The notes: a model not told the origin generated them from the letters alone. Shown: positions 1-8,438, counted from the first letter of the stretch. The stretch is 11,886 nucleotides of DNA from JBLIAZ01 sp047632015 (GCA_047632015.1 JBLIBC010000058.1:1-11886), one strand, 5' to 3'. Made by a program: numbers and translations.

Positions 1-2
1 CA

Positions 3-614
3 ATAAATGTGTATAATTGGACGGCCAAAAAACACGACCCTACTTTTAATCATTTACTATTTTGCGAGCATCCTCATGTGTATACTTTAGGCAAAAGTGG
101 TGACCAAAGTCATTTGCTAATTGACGAAAAAAACTTGGCCGAGAGAGGTGCCAAATTTTACAAAATAAACCGAGGAGGTGACATCACTTATCATGGTCCT
201 GGACAATTAGTAGTCTATCCTATTTTGGATTTAGACCACTTTTTTACCGATATCCATAAATATTTACGCTTCCTTGAAGAGGCCATCATTTTAACTTTGA
301 ACGAGTTCAATATAAAAGCGGGAAGAGTAGACGGGCTAACCGGTGTGTGGGTAAATCACAACAACAATTTACCTGCAAAAAAAATATGTGCCATGGGTGT
401 TAAATGCTCACGATGGGTAACTATGCATGGACTTGCTCTGAACATTTCTCCAAATTTATCGTACTTTAATAACATAGTCCCTTGTGGCATTCCTGACAAA
501 GCAGTTACTTCCATGGCGGAGGAGTTGCAAACGGAAATTGACATGGAAAAAGTAAAAGCGGTTTTACTTCAAAAATTATCGGACTTGTTTGAATTTGAAA
601 TTGTAAAATCATGA
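3..614 (+). CDS. lipB: Octanoyltransferase LipB, 5'-truncated by the window edge
   Basis: LipB moves the octanoyl group from octanoyl-ACP to the lipoyl domains of 2-oxoacid dehydrogenases and the glycine cleavage system, the first step of endogenous lipoate synthesis in the cytoplasm. Counting from the GTG at position 9, the family signature RGGDITYHGPGQ lies at residues 55-66, the catalytic lysine is probably K125 in KKICAMGVK, and the acyl-carrying cysteine is C159 in PCGIPDKAVTS. The segment FCEHPHVYTLGKSG (18-31) is also typical. The frame is open to the left edge and family members usually carry about 30 more residues before this point, so the GTG is probably not the true start. The stop overlaps the ATG of the next gene by 4 bp (ATGA), which suggests translational coupling. 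Confidence 0.95.
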   Translation: MNVYNWTAKKHDPTFNHLLFCEHPHVYTLGKSGDQSHLLIDEKNLAERGAKFYKINRGGDITYHGPGQLVVYPILDLDHFFTDIHKYLRFLEEAIILTLNEFNIKAGRVDGLTGVWVNHNNNLPAKKICAMGVKCSRWVTMHGLALNISPNLSYFNNIVPCGIPDKAVTSMAEELQTEIDMEKVKAVLLQKLSDLFEFEIVKS

Positions 615-1762
615 AAGCTCTAAAACGAACACTTCTTGTCCTAGCTGGTTTGGTATTAGCATTGGCGATTACAGGAAACAATCACATATACCTGGGTTTG
701 TACGACACTTATTTACAGGGAAGAATGAAACCGGCAGTGGATGATCCTGATTTATTTGCAACCAGAACCATCAAAAGTAATTCGCCACAGCCGTGGGCCT
801 TACATTCAAATTACAATCAAGCTGAGTTTTCTGAAGCTGTTACTAACGCAAACAACGAACTATCAACTTTAGGGATATTAGTGATTAAAAAAGATTCCAT
901 AGTATTTGAACAGTACATGAATGGTCATGGTGAGTCGGCCTTGTCCAACTCATTCTCGATGGCAAAAACAGTTTTAAGTGCTATAGTAGGTTGCGCAGTT
1001 AAGGAAGGAAAAATAAAATTAACTGACCGGGTAAATACTTACTTACCTGAATATGTGGAAGAGAAAGACAGTGCCTTACAAGTAATGCATTTGTTAAACA
1101 TGACCTCTGGAATAAATTTTGACGAAAGCTACGGCAATCCTATAGGATTTATGGCTAAAGCGTATTATGGAAATGACATTAAATCACTGTTGCATGGGTA
1201 TGAAGTAGTACATGAACCTGGAACCCGTTGGGAATACCTAGGAGGAAACAACCTGTTACTTTCTTTGTTGATTGAAAAAGCAGTAGGACAAAATGTTTCA
1301 AATTATGCCCAAGAAAAATTATGGAATCCCCTTGGCATGGAGTACGATGCTAAATGGATTTTAGACCATGAAAATGGCAACGAAAAAACATTCAGCGGGT
1401 TGTATGCCACCGCTCGTGATTTTGCTAAAATAGGTCAACTTTACATGAAGTACGGAAACATCAATGGACAGCAATTAATCAACTTATCCTACGTACAAAA
1501 ATCCACTTCTTGTGTTAGCGTGAAAGATAAAAATGGCAAATACGCGTACAATTATGGATATGCTTGGTGGCTTATTGAACATGACGGAATGGACGTGTTT
1601 TATATGCAAGGTATCTTAGGGCAATACGTACTTTGTATTCCTGAAAAAGACATCATCATCGTGCGTGTAGGGAAAAGCCGCATGCAAAAAAGCAACGGCC
1701 TTAATCCCGATGATTTGTTTATTTGGTTAGATGAAGGATTAAGAATAGCTGGCGAAAACTGA
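611..1762 (+). CDS. Membrane-anchored serine hydrolase, beta-lactamase / NylB-like family
   Basis: A 383-residue member of the beta-lactamase-like serine hydrolase superfamily (Pfam Beta-lactamase, PF00144). An N-terminal hydrophobic segment (about residues 7-23) with basic residues before it looks like a signal anchor, so the catalytic domain should face the periplasm. The nucleophile motif SxxK is S116-M-A-K119. The second motif is Y209-L-G, followed by GNNLLLSLLIEKAVG. In place of a classical KTG, the C-terminal part has GILGQ followed by PEKDIIIVRVG, a pattern I associate with NylB-like and esterase-type members rather than true beta-lactamases. The substrate cannot be read from sequence; esters, amides or D-amino-acid peptides are all possible. 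The start codon overlaps the lipB stop, so the two are probably co-transcribed, although no functional link to lipoate is evident. Confidence 0.9.
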   Translation: MKALKRTLLVLAGLVLALAITGNNHIYLGLYDTYLQGRMKPAVDDPDLFATRTIKSNSPQPWALHSNYNQAEFSEAVTNANNELSTLGILVIKKDSIVFEQYMNGHGESALSNSFSMAKTVLSAIVGCAVKEGKIKLTDRVNTYLPEYVEEKDSALQVMHLLNMTSGINFDESYGNPIGFMAKAYYGNDIKSLLHGYEVVHEPGTRWEYLGGNNLLLSLLIEKAVGQNVSNYAQEKLWNPLGMEYDAKWILDHENGNEKTFSGLYATARDFAKIGQLYMKYGNINGQQLINLSYVQKSTSCVSVKDKNGKYAYNYGYAWWLIEHDGMDVFYMQGILGQYVLCIPEKDIIIVRVGKSRMQKSNGLNPDDLFIWLDEGLRIAGEN

Positions 1763-1851
1763 CAAGTTAAAAGTTTTTCCACTTAAATTTACTCAGGCAA
1801 TAAACCAAGGTCATTAAGATTAGAAAGAGACTCGCTGAACAAATTTGAATT

Positions 1852-4782
1852 ATGAAAAGAAGTTCCTTTACACTAGCAATACTACTAATATGTAGTTATG
1901 TCAACGCGCAAAACTGGAATCAAATAGATAAAAGTGTGCCGCCTCCATATACTACTAACACCGGATACGCATACGGTGGTGCCATTGCAATTGATGGAGA
2001 TTACGCAGTCATCGCCGCTACCGCTTATAGTGACAAAAAAGGAGTCGCCTTTGTGGTATTTTACAACGGCACTAATTGGGTTACGCAGGCAACACTCACA
2101 GCGGATGATGGTGCTACTCTTGATATTTTTGGATCATCTGTAAGTATATCAGGTGATCATATTGTTGTAGGTGCCAAATGGAACGAAGGAAATGAAGATA
2201 AATCTGGATCTGCATATGTGTTCACAAAACCAGGTGCGGGATGGAGTGACATGACTCAAACTGCTAAACTGACATTAAGCGACGGAACGAGATACGATTA
2301 TTTTGGGGTTTCAGTCGGTATATCAGGGGGGAATATAGTTGTGGGCGCCTATGGAGATGACGAAAATGGCGATAATTCTGGGGCTGCTTACATATTTAGC
2401 AAGCCAAATAACGGATGGGTTGACATGACTCAAACTGCTAAACTTACTGCTTCCGACGGTGTTGATTTTGACCTATTCGGTTACTCAGCATGTATATCCG
2501 GAGACAATGTCGTCGTAGGAGCTTCAGGGGACGATAATGACAAAAACCACGAAGTTGGTTCTGCTTATATATATACTAAACCTGTTGGGGGATGGGTTGA
2601 TACCACTCAAAATGCTAAGCTTGTAGCAAGTGATTCTAGAAGTAATGCTGATTTTGGGAGTTCTCTATCTATTTCTGGGGATTACATAATTATTGGCGCT
2701 CCAGGGGATGATGCAGGTGGATTTAAGCGAAGTTCAGGTTCAGCTTATCTTTTCGAAAAACCGGCTGAAGGATGGGTTAACGCCACTCAAAATGGCAAAT
2801 TTGGCGGTGATGATCTGGATACTGAAGACAACTTTGGACGCTCTGTCTGTATTTCAGACAATAACATTGTAGTTGGTGCGAGCGGTGATGATGATGTAAG
2901 AATTGGTGCAGGGGCAGCTTACATTTTCACGAAGGCTGCAGATGGTTGGACCAACATGACTAAAACTTCCAAACTTACTTCAGCAGATTGCAATGAAGAG
3001 GATTACTTTGGAGGATCAGTAAGTATTTCCGGCAATAAAATTCTGATAGGAGCTAGTTACAGTAAAAGTCCAGGATTTATTTCTGGTGCAGTATACACCT
3101 TCAATGAACCCGTTGGAGGATGGGAGACATCGTCTAATGCCGATTCAAAATTAGTTCCAAAAATACACAGCGGAACTGAATATGATAATTATGGGTTTTC
3201 TTCCGCTATTGATAGCAATTACGCTGTAATTGGGGCCTATAAATCACTAGGCTTAAATGGAAGTGTTCACGTATTGTTTTATGATGGAAACAATTGGATA
3301 ACACAAGCAAAGCTTACCGTGAAAGATACACTACCCATCAAATATTTTGGGAAATCTGTTGACATTTCTGGTAACACTATAGTAGTTGGAGCTGGCAGAA
3401 ACAATGACGACAATCTGGGATATGCCTACGTATTCGAAAAACCTATTGGAGGGTGGGTTGACATGACTCAAACCGCTAAACTGTCTTCTAACGAAAGTAT
3501 AATTGGCGATTATTATGGCAAATCAGTAAGTGTTGATGGCGATAACATAATAGTAGGAGCCGCTGCTGCTAGCAATAATGGAATAAGATCAGGTGCTGCT
3601 TTCATTTTTACTCGACCCGAGAACGGTTGGTTGGACACGATTCCGTCCGTTAAACTTGTTGCGGATGAAGGGGATCAATGGGACAATTTTGGAAGTTCGG
3701 TCTGCATATCAAATGAAACCGTAGTGGTAGGCGCCGAATATGATACACCAAACGCTAACAGATGTGGCTCGGCTTACATTTTTATTCAACCTGCCGAGGG
3801 ATGGAAGAACATGACCGAAAATGCTAAAATTATTTCAAGCGACGGAGCTGACTATGACTTTTTTGGAAAATCAATAAGTATTTCACATGACAACATCGTT
3901 GTTGGTGCTAATGGCGATGATAATGTGGGTTCAAATTCAGGATCAGCTTATGTTTTTACTAAACCTCTTGGGGGATGGGTTGACACGACTGAAACAGCAA
4001 AGCTAACCGCTGATAACGCTAGCCGTGGTGCCCATTTTGGAAATACTGTAAGAATTTCAAAGAACAACATTGTTGTTGGTGCAATGAATGGTGTTGATAA
4101 CGGACTGTCCTCTGGCTCAGCCTATCTTTTCACAAAACCTGATGGGAAATGGATTGACACTACTCAATCTGTTACTTTGAGGGCTGATGATGCTGTCTAT
4201 AATTTTCAATTTGGGAGATCTGTAAGCATATTTGACAACCACATAGTAGTTGGTGCTACTGGTGCTGATGGTGATGGTTCTTCCGAGAGAGGATCGGCAT
4301 ATTTTTTCAAAAAAGGATGTAAAAATATAGATTTGACGATCACTAACAGTTCGAACACCCTAACCTCAAATCAGTCAGGAGCAACTTATCAATGGCTTGA
4401 TTGCAATAGCAACTACACTTATATACTAGGTGAAACGAATCAAACTTTTACAACTGAATCAACAGGAAGTTATGCTGCGAAAATATCTATTGGTTCATGC
4501 ATTGATACTTCAGCTTGTGAACAGGTCCTTATTACTGACGTAGAAGACCGCACTTATGAAAATCAATTCCAAGTAGTTCCGAATCCAAACAATGGGACGT
4601 TCAGCTTAAAAACTAGAGGGCTGACAACAAACACTAAGGTTCAGATTGTCAATTTGTTGGGCGAAAGAATCGCCGAATACTACAGCACTGCGCCTTCAAC
4701 TGATCTTGAACTAAATCTAAACAATGGGATATACTTCATTTTAATAAATGGTAAAGCTCAGAAAATGGTCGTTAAACATTAA
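1852..4782 (+). CDS. Secreted FG-GAP repeat protein with two seven-repeat halves and T9SS sorting domain
   Basis: A 976-residue exported protein. Residues 1-19 form a signal peptide (cleavage likely after VNA). Residues 22-822 are 14 tandem FG-GAP-type repeats of about 54-60 residues, each opened by a Trp (W22, 76, 131, 189, 248, 308, 366, 424, 482, 535, 593, 651, 709, 767) and carrying the pattern FGxSVxISGDNIVVGA, an acidic Gly/Asp/Asn loop, then SGSAYxFxKP. Such repeats build beta-propellers, and the acidic loops may bind Ca2+. Repeats 1 and 8 resemble each other more than the rest, as do 2 and 9, suggesting two seven-bladed propellers. Residues 823-895 form a Cys-containing module (C823, C851, C883, C889). 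Residues about 902-976 (VVPNPNNGTFSL to KMVVKH) are a T9SS type A sorting domain, so the protein should be secreted or surface-attached. The ligand is unknown; adhesion is a guess. Confidence 0.92.
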   Translation: MKRSSFTLAILLICSYVNAQNWNQIDKSVPPPYTTNTGYAYGGAIAIDGDYAVIAATAYSDKKGVAFVVFYNGTNWVTQATLTADDGATLDIFGSSVSISGDHIVVGAKWNEGNEDKSGSAYVFTKPGAGWSDMTQTAKLTLSDGTRYDYFGVSVGISGGNIVVGAYGDDENGDNSGAAYIFSKPNNGWVDMTQTAKLTASDGVDFDLFGYSACISGDNVVVGASGDDNDKNHEVGSAYIYTKPVGGWVDTTQNAKLVASDSRSNADFGSSLSISGDYIIIGAPGDDAGGFKRSSGSAYLFEKPAEGWVNATQNGKFGGDDLDTEDNFGRSVCISDNNIVVGASGDDDVRIGAGAAYIFTKAADGWTNMTKTSKLTSADCNEEDYFGGSVSISGNKILIGASYSKSPGFISGAVYTFNEPVGGWETSSNADSKLVPKIHSGTEYDNYGFSSAIDSNYAVIGAYKSLGLNGSVHVLFYDGNNWITQAKLTVKDTLPIKYFGKSVDISGNTIVVGAGRNNDDNLGYAYVFEKPIGGWVDMTQTAKLSSNESIIGDYYGKSVSVDGDNIIVGAAAASNNGIRSGAAFIFTRPENGWLDTIPSVKLVADEGDQWDNFGSSVCISNETVVVGAEYDTPNANRCGSAYIFIQPAEGWKNMTENAKIISSDGADYDFFGKSISISHDNIVVGANGDDNVGSNSGSAYVFTKPLGGWVDTTETAKLTADNASRGAHFGNTVRISKNNIVVGAMNGVDNGLSSGSAYLFTKPDGKWIDTTQSVTLRADDAVYNFQFGRSVSIFDNHIVVGATGADGDGSSERGSAYFFKKGCKNIDLTITNSSNTLTSNQSGATYQWLDCNSNYTYILGETNQTFTTESTGSYAAKISIGSCIDTSACEQVLITDVEDRTYENQFQVVPNPNNGTFSLKTRGLTTNTKVQIVNLLGERIAEYYSTAPSTDLELNLNNGIYFILINGKAQKMVVKH

Positions 4783-4791
4783 CTACATCAA

Positions 4792-5196
4792 ATGAAAAAA
4801 GACATTACCTTGCCGAAAGTGGAAAACGTTCACGTGGCAATAGTTAAAGAGAAAAACGACAAAGACGAGTTTATTTGGAATGTCTACTTGATCAACAAGC
4901 AAGATTTTACATTGGAAAACGTATTGGTTTCATCCACTGGATACAGGACAGACAATAAAGGAAATAAGCAAAACAGTTCCACGCTTCGTCACTTTTTAAA
5001 AGACATTCCTGCGCAATCCTCCAAAAAAATTGAACCTATAATTGAAGACGTTTTCGCTTTGAACAACGAATATTTTGTGACTTACTTTTCCTCGACAGGC
5101 ATGGCCGAAAAACAGTTTGTATTTGTGCCAGATAGTATTTTGGAAAAAAACTTTACCGCTATTCCATTCATGGAAGCAAAAGGAGTAATGATATAA
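4792..5196 (+). CDS. Small conserved-looking protein of unknown function
   Basis: A 134-residue protein without signal peptide or membrane segment, so presumably cytoplasmic. I recall similar short proteins in Flavobacteriia (motifs such as WNVYLINK, STLRHFL, KIEPI, LNNEYFVTYF, FVFVPDSI and a C-terminal KGVMI) but know no assigned function. Alternating hydrophobic and polar residues suggest a mostly beta fold. Lys and acidic residues are frequent near the N-terminus. It starts 9 nt after the stop of the FG-GAP gene and ends 47 nt before the serine dehydratase start, all on one strand, so it could be read from either neighbour's transcript. No good promoter or terminator is visible around it. 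The ATG at 4792 is the only sensible start, since the previous gene's stop lies just upstream. Confidence 0.8.
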   Translation: MKKDITLPKVENVHVAIVKEKNDKDEFIWNVYLINKQDFTLENVLVSSTGYRTDNKGNKQNSSTLRHFLKDIPAQSSKKIEPIIEDVFALNNEYFVTYFSSTGMAEKQFVFVPDSILEKNFTAIPFMEAKGVMI

Positions 5197-5243
5197 CACT
5201 CTCTTTGTAACCATTTTCGCATTTTTCAAGTACAATCAAGTAT

Positions 5244-6644
5244 ATGGAAACCATCAGTATATTTGACATGTTCAAAATAGGCGTTGGTCCTTCTAGCTCG
5301 CACACGATGGGGCCTTGGAGGGCGGCAAAAAACTTTGTACAAGACATTCCTGTTGTCACTTTTGACAGAATCACTTGCACCCTGTATGGTTCACTTGCTA
5401 AAACAGGTAAAGGGCACCGTACTGACATAGCAGTGCAACTTGGGTTTTTAGGTTTTGAATTTAACACCATTGACACTGGGGCTATTGACCTAATTATTAA
5501 TAACTTGAATGCTCTAAATGAACTCACGATTATTGGAACTAAAATACATTTTGACCCAATAAGAGACATTGAATTTTCGGCAGAAAAAAATATATCGCAC
5601 CCCAATGCCATGGAGTTTTCTATATGGAATGAGGGCGAAAAAGTCCATTCCAGCAAGTACAATTCTATTGGAGGAGGATTCATTGAACGAGAAGGCGTGC
5701 AAGATTTGAATCAGATTACGAAACTACCCCATCCCATTCAAAACAGTCAGGACTTGCGTTCCCACTTAAAGGACAATACTTACCAAGTTTCGCAAATCGT
5801 TTTACAAAATGAAATGACTTTACGTACCAAGGAAGAGATAGAACGAAAAATTATTAGCTTGTTCAAAGTAATGACTGATTCCGTCATGAGAGGTTTAACC
5901 ACCCATGGCAAATTACCAGGAGGCTTAAATGTGACAAGACGAGCTGCAACCCTGGCAAACAAACTGGTTTCAGGAGCAGAGTTTAATAGCTTTGATGAAT
6001 TAAAACACCTGATAAATAACCAATCTCAAAATTTCAAAGACATTAACAATTGGATCAGCTGCATTGCCATGGCAGTAAATGAAGAAAACGCTAACATGGG
6101 AAGAATTGTCACATCACCTACCAATGGTGCAGCCGGAGTTATCCCAGCTGTATTATTGTACTATCAATTCTTTTGTGAACACAAATACACAGACCATTTA
6201 CTTCGCTTTTTTTGCACAGCTGGAGAAATAGGATCACTATTTAAAAAGGGAGCTACAATTTCTGCTGCTATTGGAGGATGCCAAGCTGAAATTGGAGTAT
6301 CATCATCCATGGCTGCAGCTGGACTAACTGAAATTTTGGGAGGCACAGCTAACCAAGCACTAATGGCAGCTGAAATTGCGATGGAACATCATTTGGGAAT
6401 GACTTGTGACCCAATAGGAGGGTTGGTTCAAATACCATGTATTGAACGAAATGCAATGGGAGCAATTAAGGCCATTACAGCAGCAAACTTAGCTCTTGAA
6501 AGCAACCCTAAGAACAGTATTGTAGGATTAGACGCTGTGATCAAAACCATGTGGGAAACTTCGGTTGAAATGCATGATAAATACAAAGAAACTTCGGAAG
6601 GCGGGTTAGCTTTTAATGTCCCTGTGATCTACCCTGAGTGTTGA
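5244..6644 (+). CDS. sdaA: L-serine dehydratase (L-serine ammonia-lyase), iron-sulfur type, single chain
   Basis: Deaminates L-serine to pyruvate and ammonia using a [4Fe-4S] cluster instead of PLP. The 466-residue length fits the fused one-chain form (beta plus alpha domains; other bacteria may split them as SdaAB/SdaAA). The N-terminal beta domain has GVGPSSSHTMGP at residues 13-24. The catalytic alpha domain has SPTNGAAGVIPAVL at 291-304. Three cysteines in conserved contexts are the likely cluster ligands: C346 (GGCQAEIG), C388 (TCDPIGG) and C399 (PCIERN). The protein ends in cysteine (C466, VIYPEC), matching the C-terminal 'tail-in-mouth' cysteine described for the Legionella enzyme. The start gives the normal SIFDMFKIGVGPSSSHT N-terminus. 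No clear promoter is seen in the 47-nt gap upstream. Confidence 0.95.
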   Translation: METISIFDMFKIGVGPSSSHTMGPWRAAKNFVQDIPVVTFDRITCTLYGSLAKTGKGHRTDIAVQLGFLGFEFNTIDTGAIDLIINNLNALNELTIIGTKIHFDPIRDIEFSAEKNISHPNAMEFSIWNEGEKVHSSKYNSIGGGFIEREGVQDLNQITKLPHPIQNSQDLRSHLKDNTYQVSQIVLQNEMTLRTKEEIERKIISLFKVMTDSVMRGLTTHGKLPGGLNVTRRAATLANKLVSGAEFNSFDELKHLINNQSQNFKDINNWISCIAMAVNEENANMGRIVTSPTNGAAGVIPAVLLYYQFFCEHKYTDHLLRFFCTAGEIGSLFKKGATISAAIGGCQAEIGVSSSMAAAGLTEILGGTANQALMAAEIAMEHHLGMTCDPIGGLVQIPCIERNAMGAIKAITAANLALESNPKNSIVGLDAVIKTMWETSVEMHDKYKETSEGGLAFNVPVIYPEC

Positions 6645-6686
6645 AAATACTCCGCTCATCTACCTATGGGTTGAGTATAGTTTAAG

Positions 6687-6694
6687 TAAATTTG
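6687..6694 (+). promoter_or_regulatory. Candidate Bacteroidota-type -7 promoter element
   Basis: TAAATTTG matches the TAnnTTTG -7 consensus of Bacteroidota housekeeping promoters. A weak -33 match (TATG for TTTG, 6665-6668) lies 18 nt upstream. Transcription would begin near 6700, leaving a short leader before the ATG at 6719 and placing the alternative upstream start (6692) outside the transcript. The match is short and in AT-rich DNA, so chance is a real alternative. Confidence 0.4.
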
Positions 6695-6718
6695 CTACGA
6701 ACTTGTTACACGTCATTA

Positions 6719-7423
6719 ATGAAAAAAAAATTAGTTGCCCTTTGCGTTATCCTTTGCATGTCGTTGACAGCACAAGAAAACAAATGGTCTTTTGGAATGA
6801 ATCTATTCCCTAATTATTCTATTGGGTTTCTTGTGACTAATTCCAACGTTAACCCAACCTCCAGTTTTGCACCAATCGTATCGTCAATTGGCAGGTATGA
6901 AACAGGTAAAATTTCATTTGCAGGAAATACATTTGTCGAATATGCTATAACTGAAAAACTAAAAATATCTGCTGGTGTTGGGTATTTAAACAACGGTGTT
7001 CAGTCCTCATTTGACAACTTAATTTTTGGAATACCAACCGGTTCTGACTTCCCTGAATCAATAGTGATATATCATAATCACCATAACATTGAAATTCCTG
7101 TCCTTTTCAAATTATACTTCGGTAAAAAATTCTACGGGCAAGCTGGGCTGAGTGCGACTTTGAATTTAAGTAACAAAACTACAACAGCATACACGTACGG
7201 TTCTGGGACAAGTGAGAAAACAACTGTAAACGACAACAGCACGCCGTACCGAAAAACGAATTTATATGCTAACCTTGGGTTTGGTTTCGACTACCTTGTA
7301 AAAGAAAAGTTTGCACTTTATATACAGCCGTGTACCCAATATGGATTTTTAGGTATAGCTGAAAATGTACCACTCAATAGAATCATGTTTTCGTTTGGTC
7401 TATCGACTGGCATCAGAATTTAG
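6719..7423 (+). CDS. Outer-membrane beta-barrel protein, PorT/OmpA-like barrel type
   Basis: A 234-residue protein with a signal peptide (basic MKKK start, hydrophobic core, cleavage probably after LTA or LTAQ at about residue 18-19). The rest shows alternating hydrophobic and polar strands with aromatic residues: KWSFGMNLFPNYSIG, ISFAGNTFVEYAI, LKISAGVGYLNNG, HNIEIPVLFKLYFG, FYGQAGLSATLNLS, TNLYANLGFGFDYLV, FALYIQPCTQYG, and a terminal strand ending in SFGLSTGIRI. This is the usual form of small Bacteroidota barrels (Pfam OMP_b-brl families), and the segment IEIPVLFKLYFGKKFY is especially characteristic. The cargo or partner is unknown. The frame is open to 6692, but the ATG at 6719 gives the proper signal peptide and follows a candidate promoter. 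The tRNA-dihydrouridine synthase gene starts 7 nt after its stop, so the two are probably co-transcribed. Confidence 0.85.
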   Translation: MKKKLVALCVILCMSLTAQENKWSFGMNLFPNYSIGFLVTNSNVNPTSSFAPIVSSIGRYETGKISFAGNTFVEYAITEKLKISAGVGYLNNGVQSSFDNLIFGIPTGSDFPESIVIYHNHHNIEIPVLFKLYFGKKFYGQAGLSATLNLSNKTTTAYTYGSGTSEKTTVNDNSTPYRKTNLYANLGFGFDYLVKEKFALYIQPCTQYGFLGIAENVPLNRIMFSFGLSTGIRI

Positions 7424-7430
7424 TTTTATC

Positions 7431-8378
7431 ATGGAGCCAACCTTACTTTCTTCCCCTCTTCAAGGATTTACTGACTTCAGATTCAGGAACACTTTTGTGA
7501 AGTATTTTGATGGAATTGATTGGTTTTACGCTCCTTATATTCGATTAAACGGAAAGTTTGATGTGAAAAACGCATACAAACGAGATATTTCTCTAGAAAA
7601 CAACGAAAACTTAACGGTAATCCCTCAAATAATTACAAATAGTGCTGATGAATTCCTTTTTGTAAGCAAATATGTTCAAGAATTAGGATATAAAGAACTA
7701 AATTGGAATTTGGGATGTCCATATCCAATGGTTACAAAAAGATGCATGGGGTCAGGTTTAATAAGTGATGCTGCAAGAATTGATGAAGTGCTTAAGAGGG
7801 TGCACAACGAGTCCGACATCACAGTGTCCATGAAAATGAGAATGGGCTATGATAACGCTCAAGAAATCCTGGACGTTTTCCCTGTGTTGGATAAATACCC
7901 AATTAAAAATGTGGCCATTCATGCTAGAATAGGAAAACAGCTGTACAAAGGAGGAGTTGACTTGGAGGCTTTTGAAACTTGTTTGCAACATACAAAACAT
8001 AAGATTTATTACAACGGTGATATTACTTCGGTGGCAGCTTTTAGAGCAATGCAAGAACGCTTCCCTACTATTGATCATTGGATGATTGGCCGAGGATTAA
8101 TCGCGGATCCCTTTTTGCCATCCATGATTAAAGCAAACACGACAACCTATCCAGAAAACCGACGGGAGATATTCAGTAAGTTTCACGACACTTTATTTGA
8201 AGAATTCGCCACGGCCTTGTCAGGCAAAAGTCATGTCCTCATCAAAATGCTTCACTACTGGGAATACTTTTCTCAAAGTTTTGACAATCCTCATAAAGCT
8301 TTGAAGCGCATCAAAAAGGCATCAAACCTTTTTAAATATGATGCAGCTGTTAGGGAAAACATGCAGGAGTTAGAGTAG
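7431..8378 (+). CDS. dus: tRNA-dihydrouridine synthase (Dus family)
   Basis: An FMN-dependent enzyme that reduces specific uridines in the tRNA D-loop region to dihydrouridine using NAD(P)H. The 315-residue TIM-barrel protein has SSPLQGFTDFRFR near the N-terminus, the active-site motif N93-L-G-C96-P with C96 as general acid, the FMN/uridine-contacting K135 and R137 in MKMRMGY, H164-A-R166 in HARIGKQLYKGG, and the phosphate-binding GDI and GRGLIADPF segments. The C-terminal helical part (about 240-315) fits the tRNA-binding domain. It cannot be assigned to a specific Dus subfamily by eye. The frame is open to 7365, but those codons overlap the barrel gene and the start at 7431 yields the normal family N-terminus. 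The 7-nt gap to the upstream gene suggests a shared transcript. Confidence 0.93.
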   Translation: MEPTLLSSPLQGFTDFRFRNTFVKYFDGIDWFYAPYIRLNGKFDVKNAYKRDISLENNENLTVIPQIITNSADEFLFVSKYVQELGYKELNWNLGCPYPMVTKRCMGSGLISDAARIDEVLKRVHNESDITVSMKMRMGYDNAQEILDVFPVLDKYPIKNVAIHARIGKQLYKGGVDLEAFETCLQHTKHKIYYNGDITSVAAFRAMQERFPTIDHWMIGRGLIADPFLPSMIKANTTTYPENRREIFSKFHDTLFEEFATALSGKSHVLIKMLHYWEYFSQSFDNPHKALKRIKKASNLFKYDAAVRENMQELE

Positions 8379-8438
8379 TAACAAAAACGATAAAAAATTT
8401 GTCTAATACGTAGTTCCAAATTAAAATCACCCCCAACA

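Noticed and set aside
171..182. AGGAGG-like Shine-Dalgarno sequence inside lipB
   Set aside because: It encodes the conserved RGG of the LipB signature and is not followed by a separate gene.
5168..5683. 171-codon minus-strand ORF opposite the serine dehydratase gene
   Set aside because: It is antisense to a clearly identified conserved gene, and its product shows no family-like features. The same applies to the other minus-strand ORFs inside sdaA, dus and the membrane-protein genes.
6647..6678. Possible terminator after the serine dehydratase
   Set aside because: ATACTC and GAGTAT pair over only 6 bp with a 20-nt loop, and the following T-run is very short.
6692..6718. Upstream start for the beta-barrel gene adding nine residues
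   Set aside because: The extra residues spoil the signal peptide and lie at or before the likely transcription start. The ATG at 6719 begins a normal MKKK signal peptide.
7365..7430. Upstream start for the tRNA-dihydrouridine synthase
   Set aside because: It would overlap the barrel gene by 59 nt and add residues that do not resemble the family N-terminus, which begins at the ATG at 7431.
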